Of a stretch of DNA of 64,000 bases, positions 44,754 to 53,483 are shown in pieces (position 1 is the first letter of the stretch; each line of letters begins with the position of its first letter). Source of the stretch: Planctobacterium marinum (GTDB lineage Bacteria > Pseudomonadota > Gammaproteobacteria > Enterobacterales > Alteromonadaceae); contig NZ_AP027272.1 of NCBI RefSeq assembly GCF_036322805.1, positions 248,001 through 312,000 of the forward strand, in the 5' to 3' direction. The notes beneath the pieces were generated by a model. The model saw only the letters and a list, made by a program, of their open reading frames with translations. It did no database searches and was not told where the DNA came from. Made by a program: the position numbers and the translations under genes.

Positions 44754-45644
44754 ATGAGCAAAGTGAATCGTGTTGCTATAGTCGGCGGCACACACGGCAA
44801 TGAATATTCAGGTATTTATCTATTACGGCAGTGGCAAAAGAACCCTGAGATTGTGAACCGAGAGAGTTTTCACAGCTCAATGGTATTAGCCAACCCACAA
44901 GCCCATGAGCAAAACCAACGCTATGTGGACTGTGATCTGAACCGACAGTTTCTGCCCAATTTACTGGCAGATAGCGAGCTGAATAATATTGAACAAACCC
45001 GGGCAAAACAGATCAACAATGAAATTGGTCCCCGAGGTGATGCTCAAACGGACTTTATCATCGACCTGCACAACACTACCTCTAATATGGGGCCCTCGCT
45101 GATTTTGTTGCAATCGGATGCCTTTAATTTGCGCATGGCCGCATACCTTAAAATGAAGATGCCAGAAGCGGTGATCGTTCTGGAAGACGAAGTGCCCCTA
45201 GAGCAACAACCCTATTTATGCGCTATTGCGCGACAGGGGGTCATTGTTGAAATCGGACCTCAACCGCAATCGGTATTGCGCCATGATGTTCTGGAGTGGA
45301 TGCAGACTATGACCAAACATTTATTGGACTATGTGCATCTGCACAATATTGAACAATTACCGGTTTTGCCTGACGAATTGCAAGTTTACAGCTATGTTGA
45401 AACCCTGAAATTACCCGAAGATGAACAGGGGAATCGCATGGGGATGGTGCACCGACATGTGCAAGACAGGGATTTTCATCCGGTTAAACCGGGAGAGCCT
45501 ATCATTGCTTTGTTTGATGGCGGTGAACTAGTTTGGGAAGGGGATTATGAAGCTTATCCCCATTTTATCAATGAAGCGGCTTATTATGATAATAACCTGG
45601 CTATGTCGATGGCGAAGAAGCTCACCATCGATATTCCTGAATAA
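44754..45644 (+). CDS. Aspartoacylase/succinylglutamate desuccinylase family zinc hydrolase
   Basis: 296 residues. The M14-like zinc site is GGTHGNE (H14, E17) plus H106 in DLHNTT. DLNR (61-64) supplies substrate carboxylate contacts, and E166 in EIGPQPQ fits the catalytic Glu. This is the aspartoacylase (ASPA) branch, which removes acyl groups from N-acyl-aspartate or related amino acids. The C-terminal beta domain (PVKPGEPIIALFDGGELVWEGDYEAYPHFINEAAYYD) is characteristic and closes the active site. It is divergent from modA and convergent with a cyanophycinase-like gene 11 nt away. Confidence 0.92.
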   Translation: MSKVNRVAIVGGTHGNEYSGIYLLRQWQKNPEIVNRESFHSSMVLANPQAHEQNQRYVDCDLNRQFLPNLLADSELNNIEQTRAKQINNEIGPRGDAQTDFIIDLHNTTSNMGPSLILLQSDAFNLRMAAYLKMKMPEAVIVLEDEVPLEQQPYLCAIARQGVIVEIGPQPQSVLRHDVLEWMQTMTKHLLDYVHLHNIEQLPVLPDELQVYSYVETLKLPEDEQGNRMGMVHRHVQDRDFHPVKPGEPIIALFDGGELVWEGDYEAYPHFINEAAYYDNNLAMSMAKKLTIDIPE

Positions 45645-45655
45645 AGCCTGCGCTA

Positions 45656-47383
45656 TTAAAGTTCTGCCACCTTGGCATCGACTTGGGCATGGATATAGCC
45701 GCGCATATTGTCCATGGATTGTGTTTTAGAGATGGCGCTGTGCTCATTGAACTGCAACGATAGCGTGAACAGCTTATCGTTATTGGTAAATACCGCCAGG
45801 CTGCGCTTGGCGGCCACCGCGATTTGTGATTCCAAGAGATCGCGATATTCAGTCTTTTGAGTGAGATCTTTATCTGAAACGATTTCATCCAGTTCCGCTA
45901 CGAATGGCACAAAATCCGCTTCGGGAAAGACCAATTTACCATCCTTTAACTCAAAGCGCTGCCCGGATACCAGATAGTGACTTGTATAGCTTATAGTCGT
46001 TGGCTGGTTTAGACTCTTTTGAGTTTGTTCCACAATGTACACGCCATTTTGCCCTACCACCTCAAACTTGGCGTTATCAGCATCTATCGGAGTGGTCACC
46101 AGCGCTGTCGTTTCATCGACACCAAAACCAAATCGGGCGTTGGAGCTCAATACCAGTTTGGCCAGGCGCAGCTGTCTGCCGCGTTCAGAAAAGTGGGTGT
46201 CCAACACACCGTAAGGGAAGAACTTCAATCCACCTTCAGCATGGTAGGTTACCGGGCGAATACTACTATGTGGGTCGACGCGCTCAATCCATGGGGCCTT
46301 CGCTTCTGCGCCCACTATCATGGCGCCATCACTGGTGCCCCCCGTGATCATGCCTGCCTCACTCGCACCGGGTTTACCGCTTTGCACTGCCGTGCCCGCC
46401 GAGGTGCCAGAAATAATCAGCTTTCCTTTATTAAATTTATTGCGCAATGCCGCAAGCCAGGGACGATCTTCTCCTTGTGGGTTAACGAAAGACTGCCAGG
46501 TTAAGCTTTGATCGCCACCGTTGAAGAAAATACCATTAGCCTTTTGTGCCAGCTGCGCCAGTTGTGCAGGGTTTTGGCAAAATTGTTGCTGATATTCGGC
46601 CAGGTAGGGGTAAACGGTTTCCCGGTTGTATACGCCCACATAGTCTGCGCGGGCGGTTGCCAGATTTTGACAGTGTCCTTTATCCAGCAATTTTGCCATG
46701 GTGGCTTCTATTGGCAGCCATTGCGCATCAACCCCCAAGCTGGCAAAAATATCCAGATAATAATCAGCGGCGGCAAATACGTCGTAACCAGACGCAGTAG
46801 ACACTAAAACTACAGGCGTTTGTCCCTTGGGAGTAACCTTTTTTACTGCTTCGATGAATGCTTGATAAATCTGTTGGCTGCTCTGGTATTTGGTGCCGAT
46901 AACCGATGCCTGTTCCCGAATAAAACTGCCATCAGCGGCTTTTGAAGGCGCTTCTAATACATCGTGAATCGGATAATAAAGTCTGTCTGGCAAACCACTC
47001 AAAAGCTTTTTGGCGGTAATGGTTTCGCCAGAAAGCGTAATGCTCAGATCGGCTAATTTGTCCTGAAACTCCGACTTGGTAAACGTTTTGGAAGCGTGCA
47101 GGGCTAAAAAGTTTTGTAGTACATTGAGTACAGCACCTTTCAGTTGTTTGTCTTGCTCTTGCCAAGCGGTGAGTGTCTTCAGTTGTGCAATGTTGTCTTT
47201 GCTGATGCGATAACTGTTTTGGGTTTTTGCTGACTCAGGAAAACTGACATCATCTTTACAGGCGCTGGTACCGTAAGAGCCACAGGTTTTCCAGCTACCA
47301 CCCACTAAGAACAGCTGGCTTTGCGCCACGACAAAAGTAGATAGCATCAATAAAACAATGGCGCTGGTGATTCTGACAAACAT
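45656..47383 (-). CDS. Exported cyanophycinase-like S51 peptidase
   Basis: 575 residues from the ATG at 47383 (AAGG upstream, 11 nt), with signal peptide about 1-23 (ITSAIVLLMLSTFVVAQ). After an N-terminal extension of about 150 residues comes the S51 core: VVLVSTASGYDVFAAADYYLDIF, then ANGIFFNGGDQSLTW, the nucleophile elbow ISGTSAGTAVQS (Ser), then GGLKFFPYGVLDTHFSERGRQLRLAKL and FGFGVDETTALV. Cyanophycinases hydrolyse the storage polymer multi-L-arginyl-poly-Asp to beta-Asp-Arg. Exported versions in heterotrophs feed on external polymer. No cyanophycin synthetase is in the window. A further about 130 C-terminal residues have no recognised motif. Confidence 0.88.
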   Translation of the reverse strand: MFVRITSAIVLLMLSTFVVAQSQLFLVGGSWKTCGSYGTSACKDDVSFPESAKTQNSYRISKDNIAQLKTLTAWQEQDKQLKGAVLNVLQNFLALHASKTFTKSEFQDKLADLSITLSGETITAKKLLSGLPDRLYYPIHDVLEAPSKAADGSFIREQASVIGTKYQSSQQIYQAFIEAVKKVTPKGQTPVVLVSTASGYDVFAAADYYLDIFASLGVDAQWLPIEATMAKLLDKGHCQNLATARADYVGVYNRETVYPYLAEYQQQFCQNPAQLAQLAQKANGIFFNGGDQSLTWQSFVNPQGEDRPWLAALRNKFNKGKLIISGTSAGTAVQSGKPGASEAGMITGGTSDGAMIVGAEAKAPWIERVDPHSSIRPVTYHAEGGLKFFPYGVLDTHFSERGRQLRLAKLVLSSNARFGFGVDETTALVTTPIDADNAKFEVVGQNGVYIVEQTQKSLNQPTTISYTSHYLVSGQRFELKDGKLVFPEADFVPFVAELDEIVSDKDLTQKTEYRDLLESQIAVAAKRSLAVFTNNDKLFTLSLQFNEHSAISKTQSMDNMRGYIHAQVDAKVAEL

Positions 47384-47714
47384 TCTTACAACCTTTTTCA
47401 AGCACTTATTTTCTTCAAGGATAGCCACTAAAACTGCCACGGTCGACTGTTTTTTAAACCCATGGAAGTACATAAATTTTAATAAATTCAGATGCTTGAA
47501 TAATTATCCAGAGAACCGGGGCAGGCCTTGATTTTTCTGCGCTTTAGCTGCAAGGCTATGCAAAAACAAAAAAATCATTTTTTTGTTCAGCTTGTTTTCA
47601 GAATGCCTGGAAAAACCCAAAGGGGCATGCTTGAATATTGGCGACTAAAGCGCGCACACTAGTGCCATTCATAATAAGCATTACAATAAAAAACACGACA
47701 AGAGAGACAAGGAA
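47384..47714. other. Divergent intergenic region with an A/T palindrome
   Basis: 331 nt between the cyanophycinase-like and M3 peptidase genes. It contains a perfect inverted repeat at 47565-47587 made of runs of seven A and seven T flanked by AC/GT, with a one-base centre. No ORF or RNA gene is recognised. The region must hold two divergent promoters. Confidence 0.5.
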
Positions 47715-49955
47715 ATGAATACCAAGGCTTCACACTTGCGCAAGTCTGCGATTGCGCTGGGGCTGACCATTGCCCTGAGCGCCTGCTCACAAAAACCAAG
47801 CGAAGAACAATCCAATAATGCAACAACGTCTGCAGAAAGCACCACGCAAGCAGTGACTCAGGAGGCGAAGCTGGACCAAAATAATCCGTTTTTTAAAACC
47901 TATCAAACCCCTTTTCAGATCCCGCCCTTCAACGAAATTGAGAATGAACATTATATGCCCGCTTTTGAAAAGGGTATGGCAGAGAATCTGGCGGAGATTG
48001 ATGCAATTGTTGCTAACCCCGAACCCGCAACCTTTGAAAATACCATCGAGGAACTGGAACGCTCTGGTAAACTGCTGACTAAAGTACAGCGGGTTTTTTA
48101 TAATCTGGCCAGTTCTAATACCAATCCTGAATTGCAAAAATTGCAGCGGGATTTGAGCCCCATCATCTCTGCTCATTACGATAAAATTAGTTTGAATGAA
48201 GGTTTGTTTAAGCGCGTTGATGCTGTGTGGCAAGTGCGCGATACCTTGGAGTTGACGGCTGAAAAGCGCAAATTCCTTGAAGATACTCACCGTGGCTTTG
48301 TGCGCAGTGGCGCATTATTGGATGAGCAACAAAAAGCGCAGCTCACAGAAATCAACGGTAAGCTTTCGCAGTTAACCACGGAATACGGTCAAAACTTACT
48401 GGCAGAAACTAATGGTTTTGAACTGATCCTGGATAAATCGGATTTGGATGGTCTTTCCGCTGGTGTTATCCAGGCGGCATCAGAAACAGCCAGGCAAAAA
48501 ATGGAAGCCGCTGAGAGCGAAGAAGACAAAGCAAAATACAAAGATAAGTATGTGTTTACCCCGCATCGCAGCAGCATGTACCCCTTCTTAACCGAATCCA
48601 CGCGACGCGACTTGCGAGAACAGTTGTACAACTCCTACATCTATCGCGGTGACAACGACAATGCCACTGACAATAAAACTATCGCGGCAGAGATTGCTTC
48701 TTTACGCGCCAAGCGGGCGAAAATTATGGGCTATGACACTCATGCTCATTTCGAACTGGAAGAGCGCATGGTGAATACGCCAGAAGGGGTTTATGACTTA
48801 CTGATGCAGTTATGGCGTCCGGCACTGGCCAGAGCCAAGCGTGAAGTTGCTGATATGCAGGCGATGATTGATGCCGAGGGCCATGACTATAAATTTGCCG
48901 CCTGGGATTGGTGGCAGTACGCCGAGAAGGTACGTAAAGCAAAATACGATCTGGATGAGGCCAGCCTTAAGCCCTATTTAACCTTAGATAATGTCCTTAA
49001 AGGGGCATTTGATACTGCCAATAAGTTGTGGGGGCTGACCTTTACTGAGCTATACGACATTGAGGTTTATCATCCAGATGTGCGGGTTTGGGAAGTCAAA
49101 GATAAAGATGGCAGTCATTTAGGTATCTTTATGGGGGATTACTTTACTCGTTCTAACAAGCGCGGTGGCGCCTGGATGAGCAGTTTCAAGGGGCAATCTA
49201 ATCTGGATTTGAGAGAACGTCCGGTGGTGGTCAATGTCTGTAATTTCTCACCGCCAGTAGGTGATACACCTTCACTGTTGAGTTTTGATAATGTCACTAC
49301 CTTATTCCACGAGTTTGGTCACGCATTACACGGATTAGTGACAAATACCACTTACAACAGTATGTCTGGTACCGCTGGACCGCGAGATTTTACTGAGTTT
49401 CCGGCGCAGATCATGGAGCATTGGGCCAGTGAACCTCAGGTGTTAAAAACTTATGCCACTCACTATGAAACTGGTGAGGTCATGCCTGATGAGCTGATCG
49501 ATAAGCTGTTAAAGGCGGCTAAATTTAATCAAGGCTTTGCCAATACCGAATATCTGGCGGCATCCTTGTTGGATATGGATTGGCATACTTTGAAAGCTGA
49601 TGACGAGCTACAAGACGCCGATGCGTTTGAACAAGCGTCTATGGAACGCATCGGTTTGATTGAAGAGATTGCACCGCGTTATCGTTCCACCTATTTCTCT
49701 CACATCTTTGCTGGTGGTTATGCTGCAGGTTACTACAGCTACGTGCATTCAGCCGTGTTGGACTCGGATGGTTTTGCAGCCTTTAAGGAAACTGGGGATA
49801 TCTTCAACCAGGATCTGGCGCAAAAGTTCCGTACTCATGTACTGGAGAAAGGCTCCACGGAAGATGCCATGACCTTGTATAAGAAGTTCCGCGGACGTGA
49901 ACCGGAGATTGATGCCTTGTTGAAGGTGCGCGGTCTGGACGGTTCGGCTGACTAA
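47715..49955 (+). CDS. M3-family peptidyl-dipeptidase (Dcp-like) lipoprotein
   Basis: 746 residues. A lipoprotein signal LSAC (Cys at 24) is followed by a Ser/Thr/Gln linker (about 25-55). The M3 fold follows with the zinc site H532-E-F-G-H536 in LFHEFGHALHGLV and the distal Glu in FTEFPAQIMEHWA. FAGGYAAGYYSYVHS is a substrate-binding loop of the Dcp/oligopeptidase A family. Similarity in length and motifs is with peptidyl-dipeptidase Dcp, which releases C-terminal dipeptides. The lipobox predicts a periplasmic membrane-anchored enzyme, unlike cytoplasmic E. coli Dcp. A strong rho-independent terminator follows. Confidence 0.92.
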   Translation: MNTKASHLRKSAIALGLTIALSACSQKPSEEQSNNATTSAESTTQAVTQEAKLDQNNPFFKTYQTPFQIPPFNEIENEHYMPAFEKGMAENLAEIDAIVANPEPATFENTIEELERSGKLLTKVQRVFYNLASSNTNPELQKLQRDLSPIISAHYDKISLNEGLFKRVDAVWQVRDTLELTAEKRKFLEDTHRGFVRSGALLDEQQKAQLTEINGKLSQLTTEYGQNLLAETNGFELILDKSDLDGLSAGVIQAASETARQKMEAAESEEDKAKYKDKYVFTPHRSSMYPFLTESTRRDLREQLYNSYIYRGDNDNATDNKTIAAEIASLRAKRAKIMGYDTHAHFELEERMVNTPEGVYDLLMQLWRPALARAKREVADMQAMIDAEGHDYKFAAWDWWQYAEKVRKAKYDLDEASLKPYLTLDNVLKGAFDTANKLWGLTFTELYDIEVYHPDVRVWEVKDKDGSHLGIFMGDYFTRSNKRGGAWMSSFKGQSNLDLRERPVVVNVCNFSPPVGDTPSLLSFDNVTTLFHEFGHALHGLVTNTTYNSMSGTAGPRDFTEFPAQIMEHWASEPQVLKTYATHYETGEVMPDELIDKLLKAAKFNQGFANTEYLAASLLDMDWHTLKADDELQDADAFEQASMERIGLIEEIAPRYRSTYFSHIFAGGYAAGYYSYVHSAVLDSDGFAAFKETGDIFNQDLAQKFRTHVLEKGSTEDAMTLYKKFRGREPEIDALLKVRGLDGSAD

Positions 49956-49972
49956 TCCGCCCGTAAATTGCT

Positions 49973-49997
49973 AGCCCGGTTTATGCCGGGCTTTTTT
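49973..49997 (+). terminator. Rho-independent terminator of the M3 peptidase gene
   Basis: Stem AGCCCGG/CCGGGCT with a 6-nt loop (49973-49979 with 49986-49992) runs into TTTTTT, 18 nt after the stop codon. Confidence 0.92.
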
Positions 49998-50026
49998 ATA
50001 TTTAGCAAAATACTCATTGATATTAC

Positions 50027-50785
50027 ATGAAACTCGTTGTTTTTTACTTGCTGCTTTTTATTAGCACTAATCTGTTTATAAGTGCTCCGGCCTGGGCTCA
50101 TCCTCAGGATGAAGACATTATTTTAGATATCGAACAGGGACAGTTAAACTTGGATGTGTCCACCTTGGATGAGGAGTATATCGCTGCGTTGAAGCGTCAG
50201 CGCATGCGCAAGTTGCAAGCCATGTCGTGGTCAGAAAAGTTTTGGTTGTATACGCAAGCAGGGTTTGAGCACATCATCCCAAAAGGTCTGGATCACATCC
50301 TGTTTGTACTGGGACTGTATTTTTCCAGTTTGTTATTCATCAAGCTGCTGTGGCAGGTAACCGCTTTTACACTGGCTCATTCAATTACCTTGGGATTGGC
50401 GGCGCTGGGATTTGTCACTGTGCCGGGCGCCATCGTGGAGCCACTCATTGCTTTGTCCATTGTGTGGATTGCACTGGAGAACTGCCTGTTTAAACAAACC
50501 GCTCGCTGGCGACCTGTGTTGGTATTTGGTTTTGGTCTGCTGCATGGTTTAGGCTTTGCCTCAGTATTGCAAGATTACGGTCTACCCAAGGGCGATCTGG
50601 TGCCCTCACTTCTGGCCTTTAATCTGGGCGTAGAGTTTGGCCAGTTGGCAGTGTTGTTTGCCGCATTTTGTTTAACCTTTTGGTTCAGGCAAAAGCATTG
50701 GTATCGCGCTACATTGCAAATGCCCGTTTCGATTATTATCGGACTTGTAGGCTTGTGGTGGTTTATCGAGCGTACTCTTTTATAA
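50027..50785 (+). CDS. HupE/UreJ-family membrane protein
   Basis: 252 residues. It has an apparent signal peptide ending PAWA (about 24) and a short periplasmic segment, then an amphipathic helix leading into about six TM helices. Family motifs: GLDHILFVLGLYF, FTLAHSITLGLAALG, ENCLF, VFGFGLLHGLGFASVL and FNLGVEFGQLAVL, with His and Asp/Glu inside membrane segments as in HupE/UreJ-type nickel/cobalt-linked transporters. The role as a metal permease is inferred from HupE. No hydrogenase or urease genes are in the window. Many bacteria carry such proteins without nickel enzymes beside them. Confidence 0.85.
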   Translation: MKLVVFYLLLFISTNLFISAPAWAHPQDEDIILDIEQGQLNLDVSTLDEEYIAALKRQRMRKLQAMSWSEKFWLYTQAGFEHIIPKGLDHILFVLGLYFSSLLFIKLLWQVTAFTLAHSITLGLAALGFVTVPGAIVEPLIALSIVWIALENCLFKQTARWRPVLVFGFGLLHGLGFASVLQDYGLPKGDLVPSLLAFNLGVEFGQLAVLFAAFCLTFWFRQKHWYRATLQMPVSIIIGLVGLWWFIERTLL

Positions 50786-50791
50786 TGTGCT

Positions 50792-50822
50792 GGGTAGAAA
50801 AGGGTGTCAGCCTCTTCTATCC
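50792..50822. terminator. Imperfect 12-bp hairpin between convergent genes
   Basis: Arms at 50792-50803 and 50811-50822 pair at all but one position (one G/U wobble) with a 7-nt loop. It lies between the HupE-like gene and the convergent membrane-protein gene, with no U tract. Confidence 0.5.
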
Positions 50823-50841
50823 GCACACTCATCTGTAATCA

Positions 50842-51522
50842 TCAAACATAATAACCCGTCACTGCGCTATACATGAGTACCAGGCCAGGGATGAGCAACA
50901 GCTCAAATCCTCTATTCGTTTTTTCGCCAGATTGGTTTCTGACCAGGGTAAATGCCAGAAATAGTAAACTGCCGATAAGTAAAAAGGTGATGCCCACATG
51001 TCGTTCATTGAGCTGCAAGAATATAATACCCGCATAAGTGGCAATAACGGCGTTCACAAACGACCAGATAGCCAGTGCTGCGCAATATTTTACCCGGCAA
51101 TAAAAGCGCAATCCCAATTGTAAAAGGGTCGTAGAGGCACTGAATACCGCTAACCACTCAAAAGGCGTGGTATTGGAACTGTTGTAGAAAATGCTCCACC
51201 AGAACAACACACTGGCTAAGTACAAGCTGATTTCTCGTGTGTTTCTAAATGCTTTTTTTAAAACGGTTTCTGATTCACTAAAATACAAAAAACTGGACAC
51301 TGTAAACAACAGTAGGCTAAATCCCCATAAGCTGTTTACCAGATAGGTTAACGCTGTTAACACCGGACGACCTTCTCTTAATATCAGTGTAAAGGCGCTT
51401 AATGCCAGCAATAGCAGTACAAAGTATCCCACCGAAAATTGCTTGTCTATCGAAATTGTTTCTTGCTGTTCTGGCCGCTGCGTAAGCAGACGATAATCAC
51501 AGCAGTTGGCTTGATTGTTCAT
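50842..51522 (-). CDS. Multi-pass membrane protein, unknown
   Basis: 226 residues from an ATG preceded by TGAGGAG. A polar N-terminus with NCCDYRLL is followed by about six to seven hydrophobic helices: GYFVLLLLALSAFTLIL, ALTYLVNSLWGFSLLLFTVSSFLYF, ISLYLASVLFWWSIF, WLAVFSASTTLLQLGL, ALAIWSFVNAVIATYAGIIFL, VGITFLLIGSLLFLAFTLV, and the C-terminal LLLIPGLVLMYSAVTGYYV. I do not recognise the family. A 59-codon ORF lies 24 nt upstream on the same strand, and a LysR gene is divergent from that ORF, so this may be the LysR-controlled target. Confidence 0.65.
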   Translation of the reverse strand: MNNQANCCDYRLLTQRPEQQETISIDKQFSVGYFVLLLLALSAFTLILREGRPVLTALTYLVNSLWGFSLLLFTVSSFLYFSESETVLKKAFRNTREISLYLASVLFWWSIFYNSSNTTPFEWLAVFSASTTLLQLGLRFYCRVKYCAALAIWSFVNAVIATYAGIIFLQLNERHVGITFLLIGSLLFLAFTLVRNQSGEKTNRGFELLLIPGLVLMYSAVTGYYV

Positions 51523-51546
51523 AAGTTTCTCCTCAGTTGTGGTTGC

Positions 51547-51726
51547 TTACAACAACCGGGCAAATAACCCTTCGTGGGCAGTTGTCTGGCTTTTACCTAA
51601 TTCCACAAGTTGTTTTTGCCATAGGCCATCGGCTGTGGAGTGGCTATGGCCCAAAACCTCTAAAGTGGCAGAACCTTTTAGTTTTTGCTGCTGTCCGCTG
51701 GCATGGTTTATTTTGTCTGTTTGCAT
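51547..51726 (-). CDS. Possible small protein (59 residues)
   Basis: A short reading frame upstream of the unknown membrane-protein gene and in the same orientation, with GAGGT 7 nt before its ATG and 24 nt from its stop to the next start. The translation is MQTDKINHASGQQQKLKGS followed by a polar, basic-to-neutral chain ending EGLFARLL. It has no signal peptide or TM segment. Gene spacing and the ribosome-binding site support translation; homology cannot be judged. A leader peptide or small regulator are alternatives. Confidence 0.45.
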   Translation of the reverse strand: MQTDKINHASGQQQKLKGSATLEVLGHSHSTADGLWQKQLVELGKSQTTAHEGLFARLL

Positions 51727-51802
51727 TGTGATTACCTCGTTAACTGTTACAGTTGTAATGTTAATAGACAGAGTTGCCCTTGATTAGTGGCTAAAAAGAA
51801 AT

Positions 51803-51827
51803 CATTTGTTTCTATTGGGAAACAATG
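51803..51827 (+). promoter_or_regulatory. Inverted repeat upstream of the LysR gene
   Basis: The arms are CATTTGTTTC and GAAACAATG (one bulged T) with a 6-nt centre, ending 20 nt before the LysR GTG start. Its symmetry suits a LysR-type autoregulatory site shared with the divergent membrane-protein operon. This is inference from position and symmetry. Confidence 0.5.
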
Positions 51828-51847
51828 AGATGGGCAGGAGAGTGGTC

Positions 51848-52744
51848 GTGTTAGATGAATCTGAGCAGTTATTGTGTTTTGCCGCCGTAGTCAAAACCGG
51901 CGCCATTACTCGTGGCGCAGAACTGTTGAATTGCTCCAAAGCTCACGTCAGTCGAAAAGTTGCGGCGCTTGAGAAGCGCTTGAGAACGCGTTTGTTGCAT
52001 CGCACTACTCGGCACATTGAATTGACAGACGCTGGCCAAACTCTGGCGCTTGAGACGGCCCGTCTATTGGAGTCAGTGCAAAACCTACGCAGCTTGTCTC
52101 GTAATTTAAACAAGGAGATCTCGGGCCGCTTTGTGATCACCGCCCCTGTGTCTTTTTCTACCTTTGTATTGGCACCGGAACTCAGCGCGTTACAACAGGC
52201 ATTTCCGGCGGTGCAATTCGAATTACAGACCACTAATACGGTATTGGATTTGGTGGAGTCTCAAGTGGATCTGGCGATTCGCACCGGGGACGTGGTTAAC
52301 CCCAATATGGTGGCTCGCCAGATAGGTAAGATGCGCGAAATATTTCTCGCATCGGAGCAATTCTACCCTGTTCCAGAAGAAATCACATTCGATGCTATAC
52401 AGCGACAGAAATTACTGGTGAGTCCGGCGTATTTACGAGAGGGTAAATTGAAGTTTTGCTGTGGAGCACAAACCAGTGAGATGGATGCCCGGGATGCCAC
52501 TCTGATCAGAGACAATCCCATCACTGTTGAAATGTTGTTTCAGCAAGATTATGTGGCCTGGTTACCCGACTATTGTCGCTATGTGAACCGCCACCAAGGG
52601 CGTTTGGTGCAACTTCTACCTGAATTTTGCGGCATCGAATGGCCAGTTTATCTGGTTTTCCCTTTTCAGGTTCCGCTACCGCCCAAACTGCAACAGATCA
52701 CAGAGTTTTTACAACAGAGGTTGAGTCAAAGGTTGCTGCAATAA
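51848..52744 (+). CDS. LysR-family transcriptional regulator
   Basis: 298 residues from GTG 51848, chosen because AGGAG lies 7 nt upstream; the longest frame starts 42 nt earlier. The winged HTH is typical: SEQLLCFAAVVKTGAITRGAELLNCSKAHVSRKVAALEKRLRTRLLHRTTRHIELTDAG. The substrate-binding-protein-like effector domain follows from about 85 (GRFVITAPVSFSTFVLAPEL, VDLAIRTGDVVNPNMVARQIG, VYLVFPFQVPLPPKLQQITEFL). It resembles the AaeR/PtxR-type subgroup. It is divergent from the small ORF and membrane protein, its likely regulated genes. The effector is unknown. Confidence 0.92.
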   Translation: MLDESEQLLCFAAVVKTGAITRGAELLNCSKAHVSRKVAALEKRLRTRLLHRTTRHIELTDAGQTLALETARLLESVQNLRSLSRNLNKEISGRFVITAPVSFSTFVLAPELSALQQAFPAVQFELQTTNTVLDLVESQVDLAIRTGDVVNPNMVARQIGKMREIFLASEQFYPVPEEITFDAIQRQKLLVSPAYLREGKLKFCCGAQTSEMDARDATLIRDNPITVEMLFQQDYVAWLPDYCRYVNRHQGRLVQLLPEFCGIEWPVYLVFPFQVPLPPKLQQITEFLQQRLSQRLLQ

Positions 52745-52843
52745 GATGCCTTAGCAAGAAAACTATCCGATTGTCATGCCGGTGACATTTGTCCAAAAAC
52801 TAAGCTGTTATGCTCACTCTGGTATGAATTTCAGGAACAAATC

Positions 52844-53377
52844 ATGAAAACATTTATTGAGCATCTTGCAACCTATGCAGAATACCATAGAGATTCTCGC
52901 AATATTATGACTCACCTTTTTGGTGTCCCCATTATCGTATTTGCTGTGATTGTTTTGCTTTCTCGGCCTGTGTTTGAAGTGGCGGGGTTAAACCTTAATC
53001 CAGCCATGTTGGGTTATGTCGCCGCAGTATTATTTTATCTTCGTTTAAATCTGGTATTTGCGGCAATCATGGCATTTTTAATGGGCATAGGTATTTACGC
53101 TGCTATGAGCATCGCGGCTGCAAGCACAACCGTTTGGCTGGTGACTGGTGTAGGGTTGTTTGTGGGTGGCTGGATAGTGCAATTTATCGGGCACTATTAC
53201 GAAGGTAAAAAGCCCGCCTTTGTAGACGATTTGGTTGGGTTGCTCATTGGGCCATTGTTTGTCCTTGCCGAAGTATTGTTCTTTCTGGGGTTATACCAAG
53301 GATTGAAGCGTGAAATAGAAGCTCAGGTAGGCGCTGTTCGCACGGGTTCAATAGACACTAATACCGCTTCAGCTTGA
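52844..53377 (+). CDS. Mpo1-like (DUF962) membrane protein
   Basis: 177 residues with the DUF962/Mpo1 signature: YAEYHRDSRNIMTHLFGVPIIVF near the start and WIVQFIGHYYEGKKPAFVDDLVGLLIGPLFVLAEVLF in the second half. Histidines in HRDSRN, THLFG and GHYYEGKKPA are the likely Fe2+ ligands. Four to five TM helices are seen. Yeast Mpo1 is a dioxygenase in alpha-oxidation of 2-hydroxy fatty acids. Bacterial members are uncharacterised, and lipid oxidation is inferred. A nearby sterol desaturase-like gene (54792-56045) also suggests lipid chemistry. Confidence 0.85.
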   Translation: MKTFIEHLATYAEYHRDSRNIMTHLFGVPIIVFAVIVLLSRPVFEVAGLNLNPAMLGYVAAVLFYLRLNLVFAAIMAFLMGIGIYAAMSIAAASTTVWLVTGVGLFVGGWIVQFIGHYYEGKKPAFVDDLVGLLIGPLFVLAEVLFFLGLYQGLKREIEAQVGAVRTGSIDTNTASA

Positions 53378-53395
53378 TTATCAATTAACATCTTG

Positions 53396-53435
53396 AAGCC
53401 AGTGCGATCCGGTTTGAAATCTGCACTGGCTTTCT
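53396..53435 (+). terminator. Rho-independent terminator after the Mpo1-like gene
   Basis: Stem AAGCCAGTGC/GCACTGGCTT (53396-53405 with 53423-53432) with a 17-nt loop and TTTCTTTTT following, 18 nt after the stop codon. Confidence 0.85.
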
Positions 53436-53483
53436 TTTTCATCCCGGCACAAAATAGTGTTTTATTTACCAGAGTAAAACACC

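Noticed and set aside
51515-51787. 90-codon rightward ORF opposite the 59-codon ORF.
   Set aside because: No ribosome-binding site and low-quality composition. The opposite strand has the better start and spacing.
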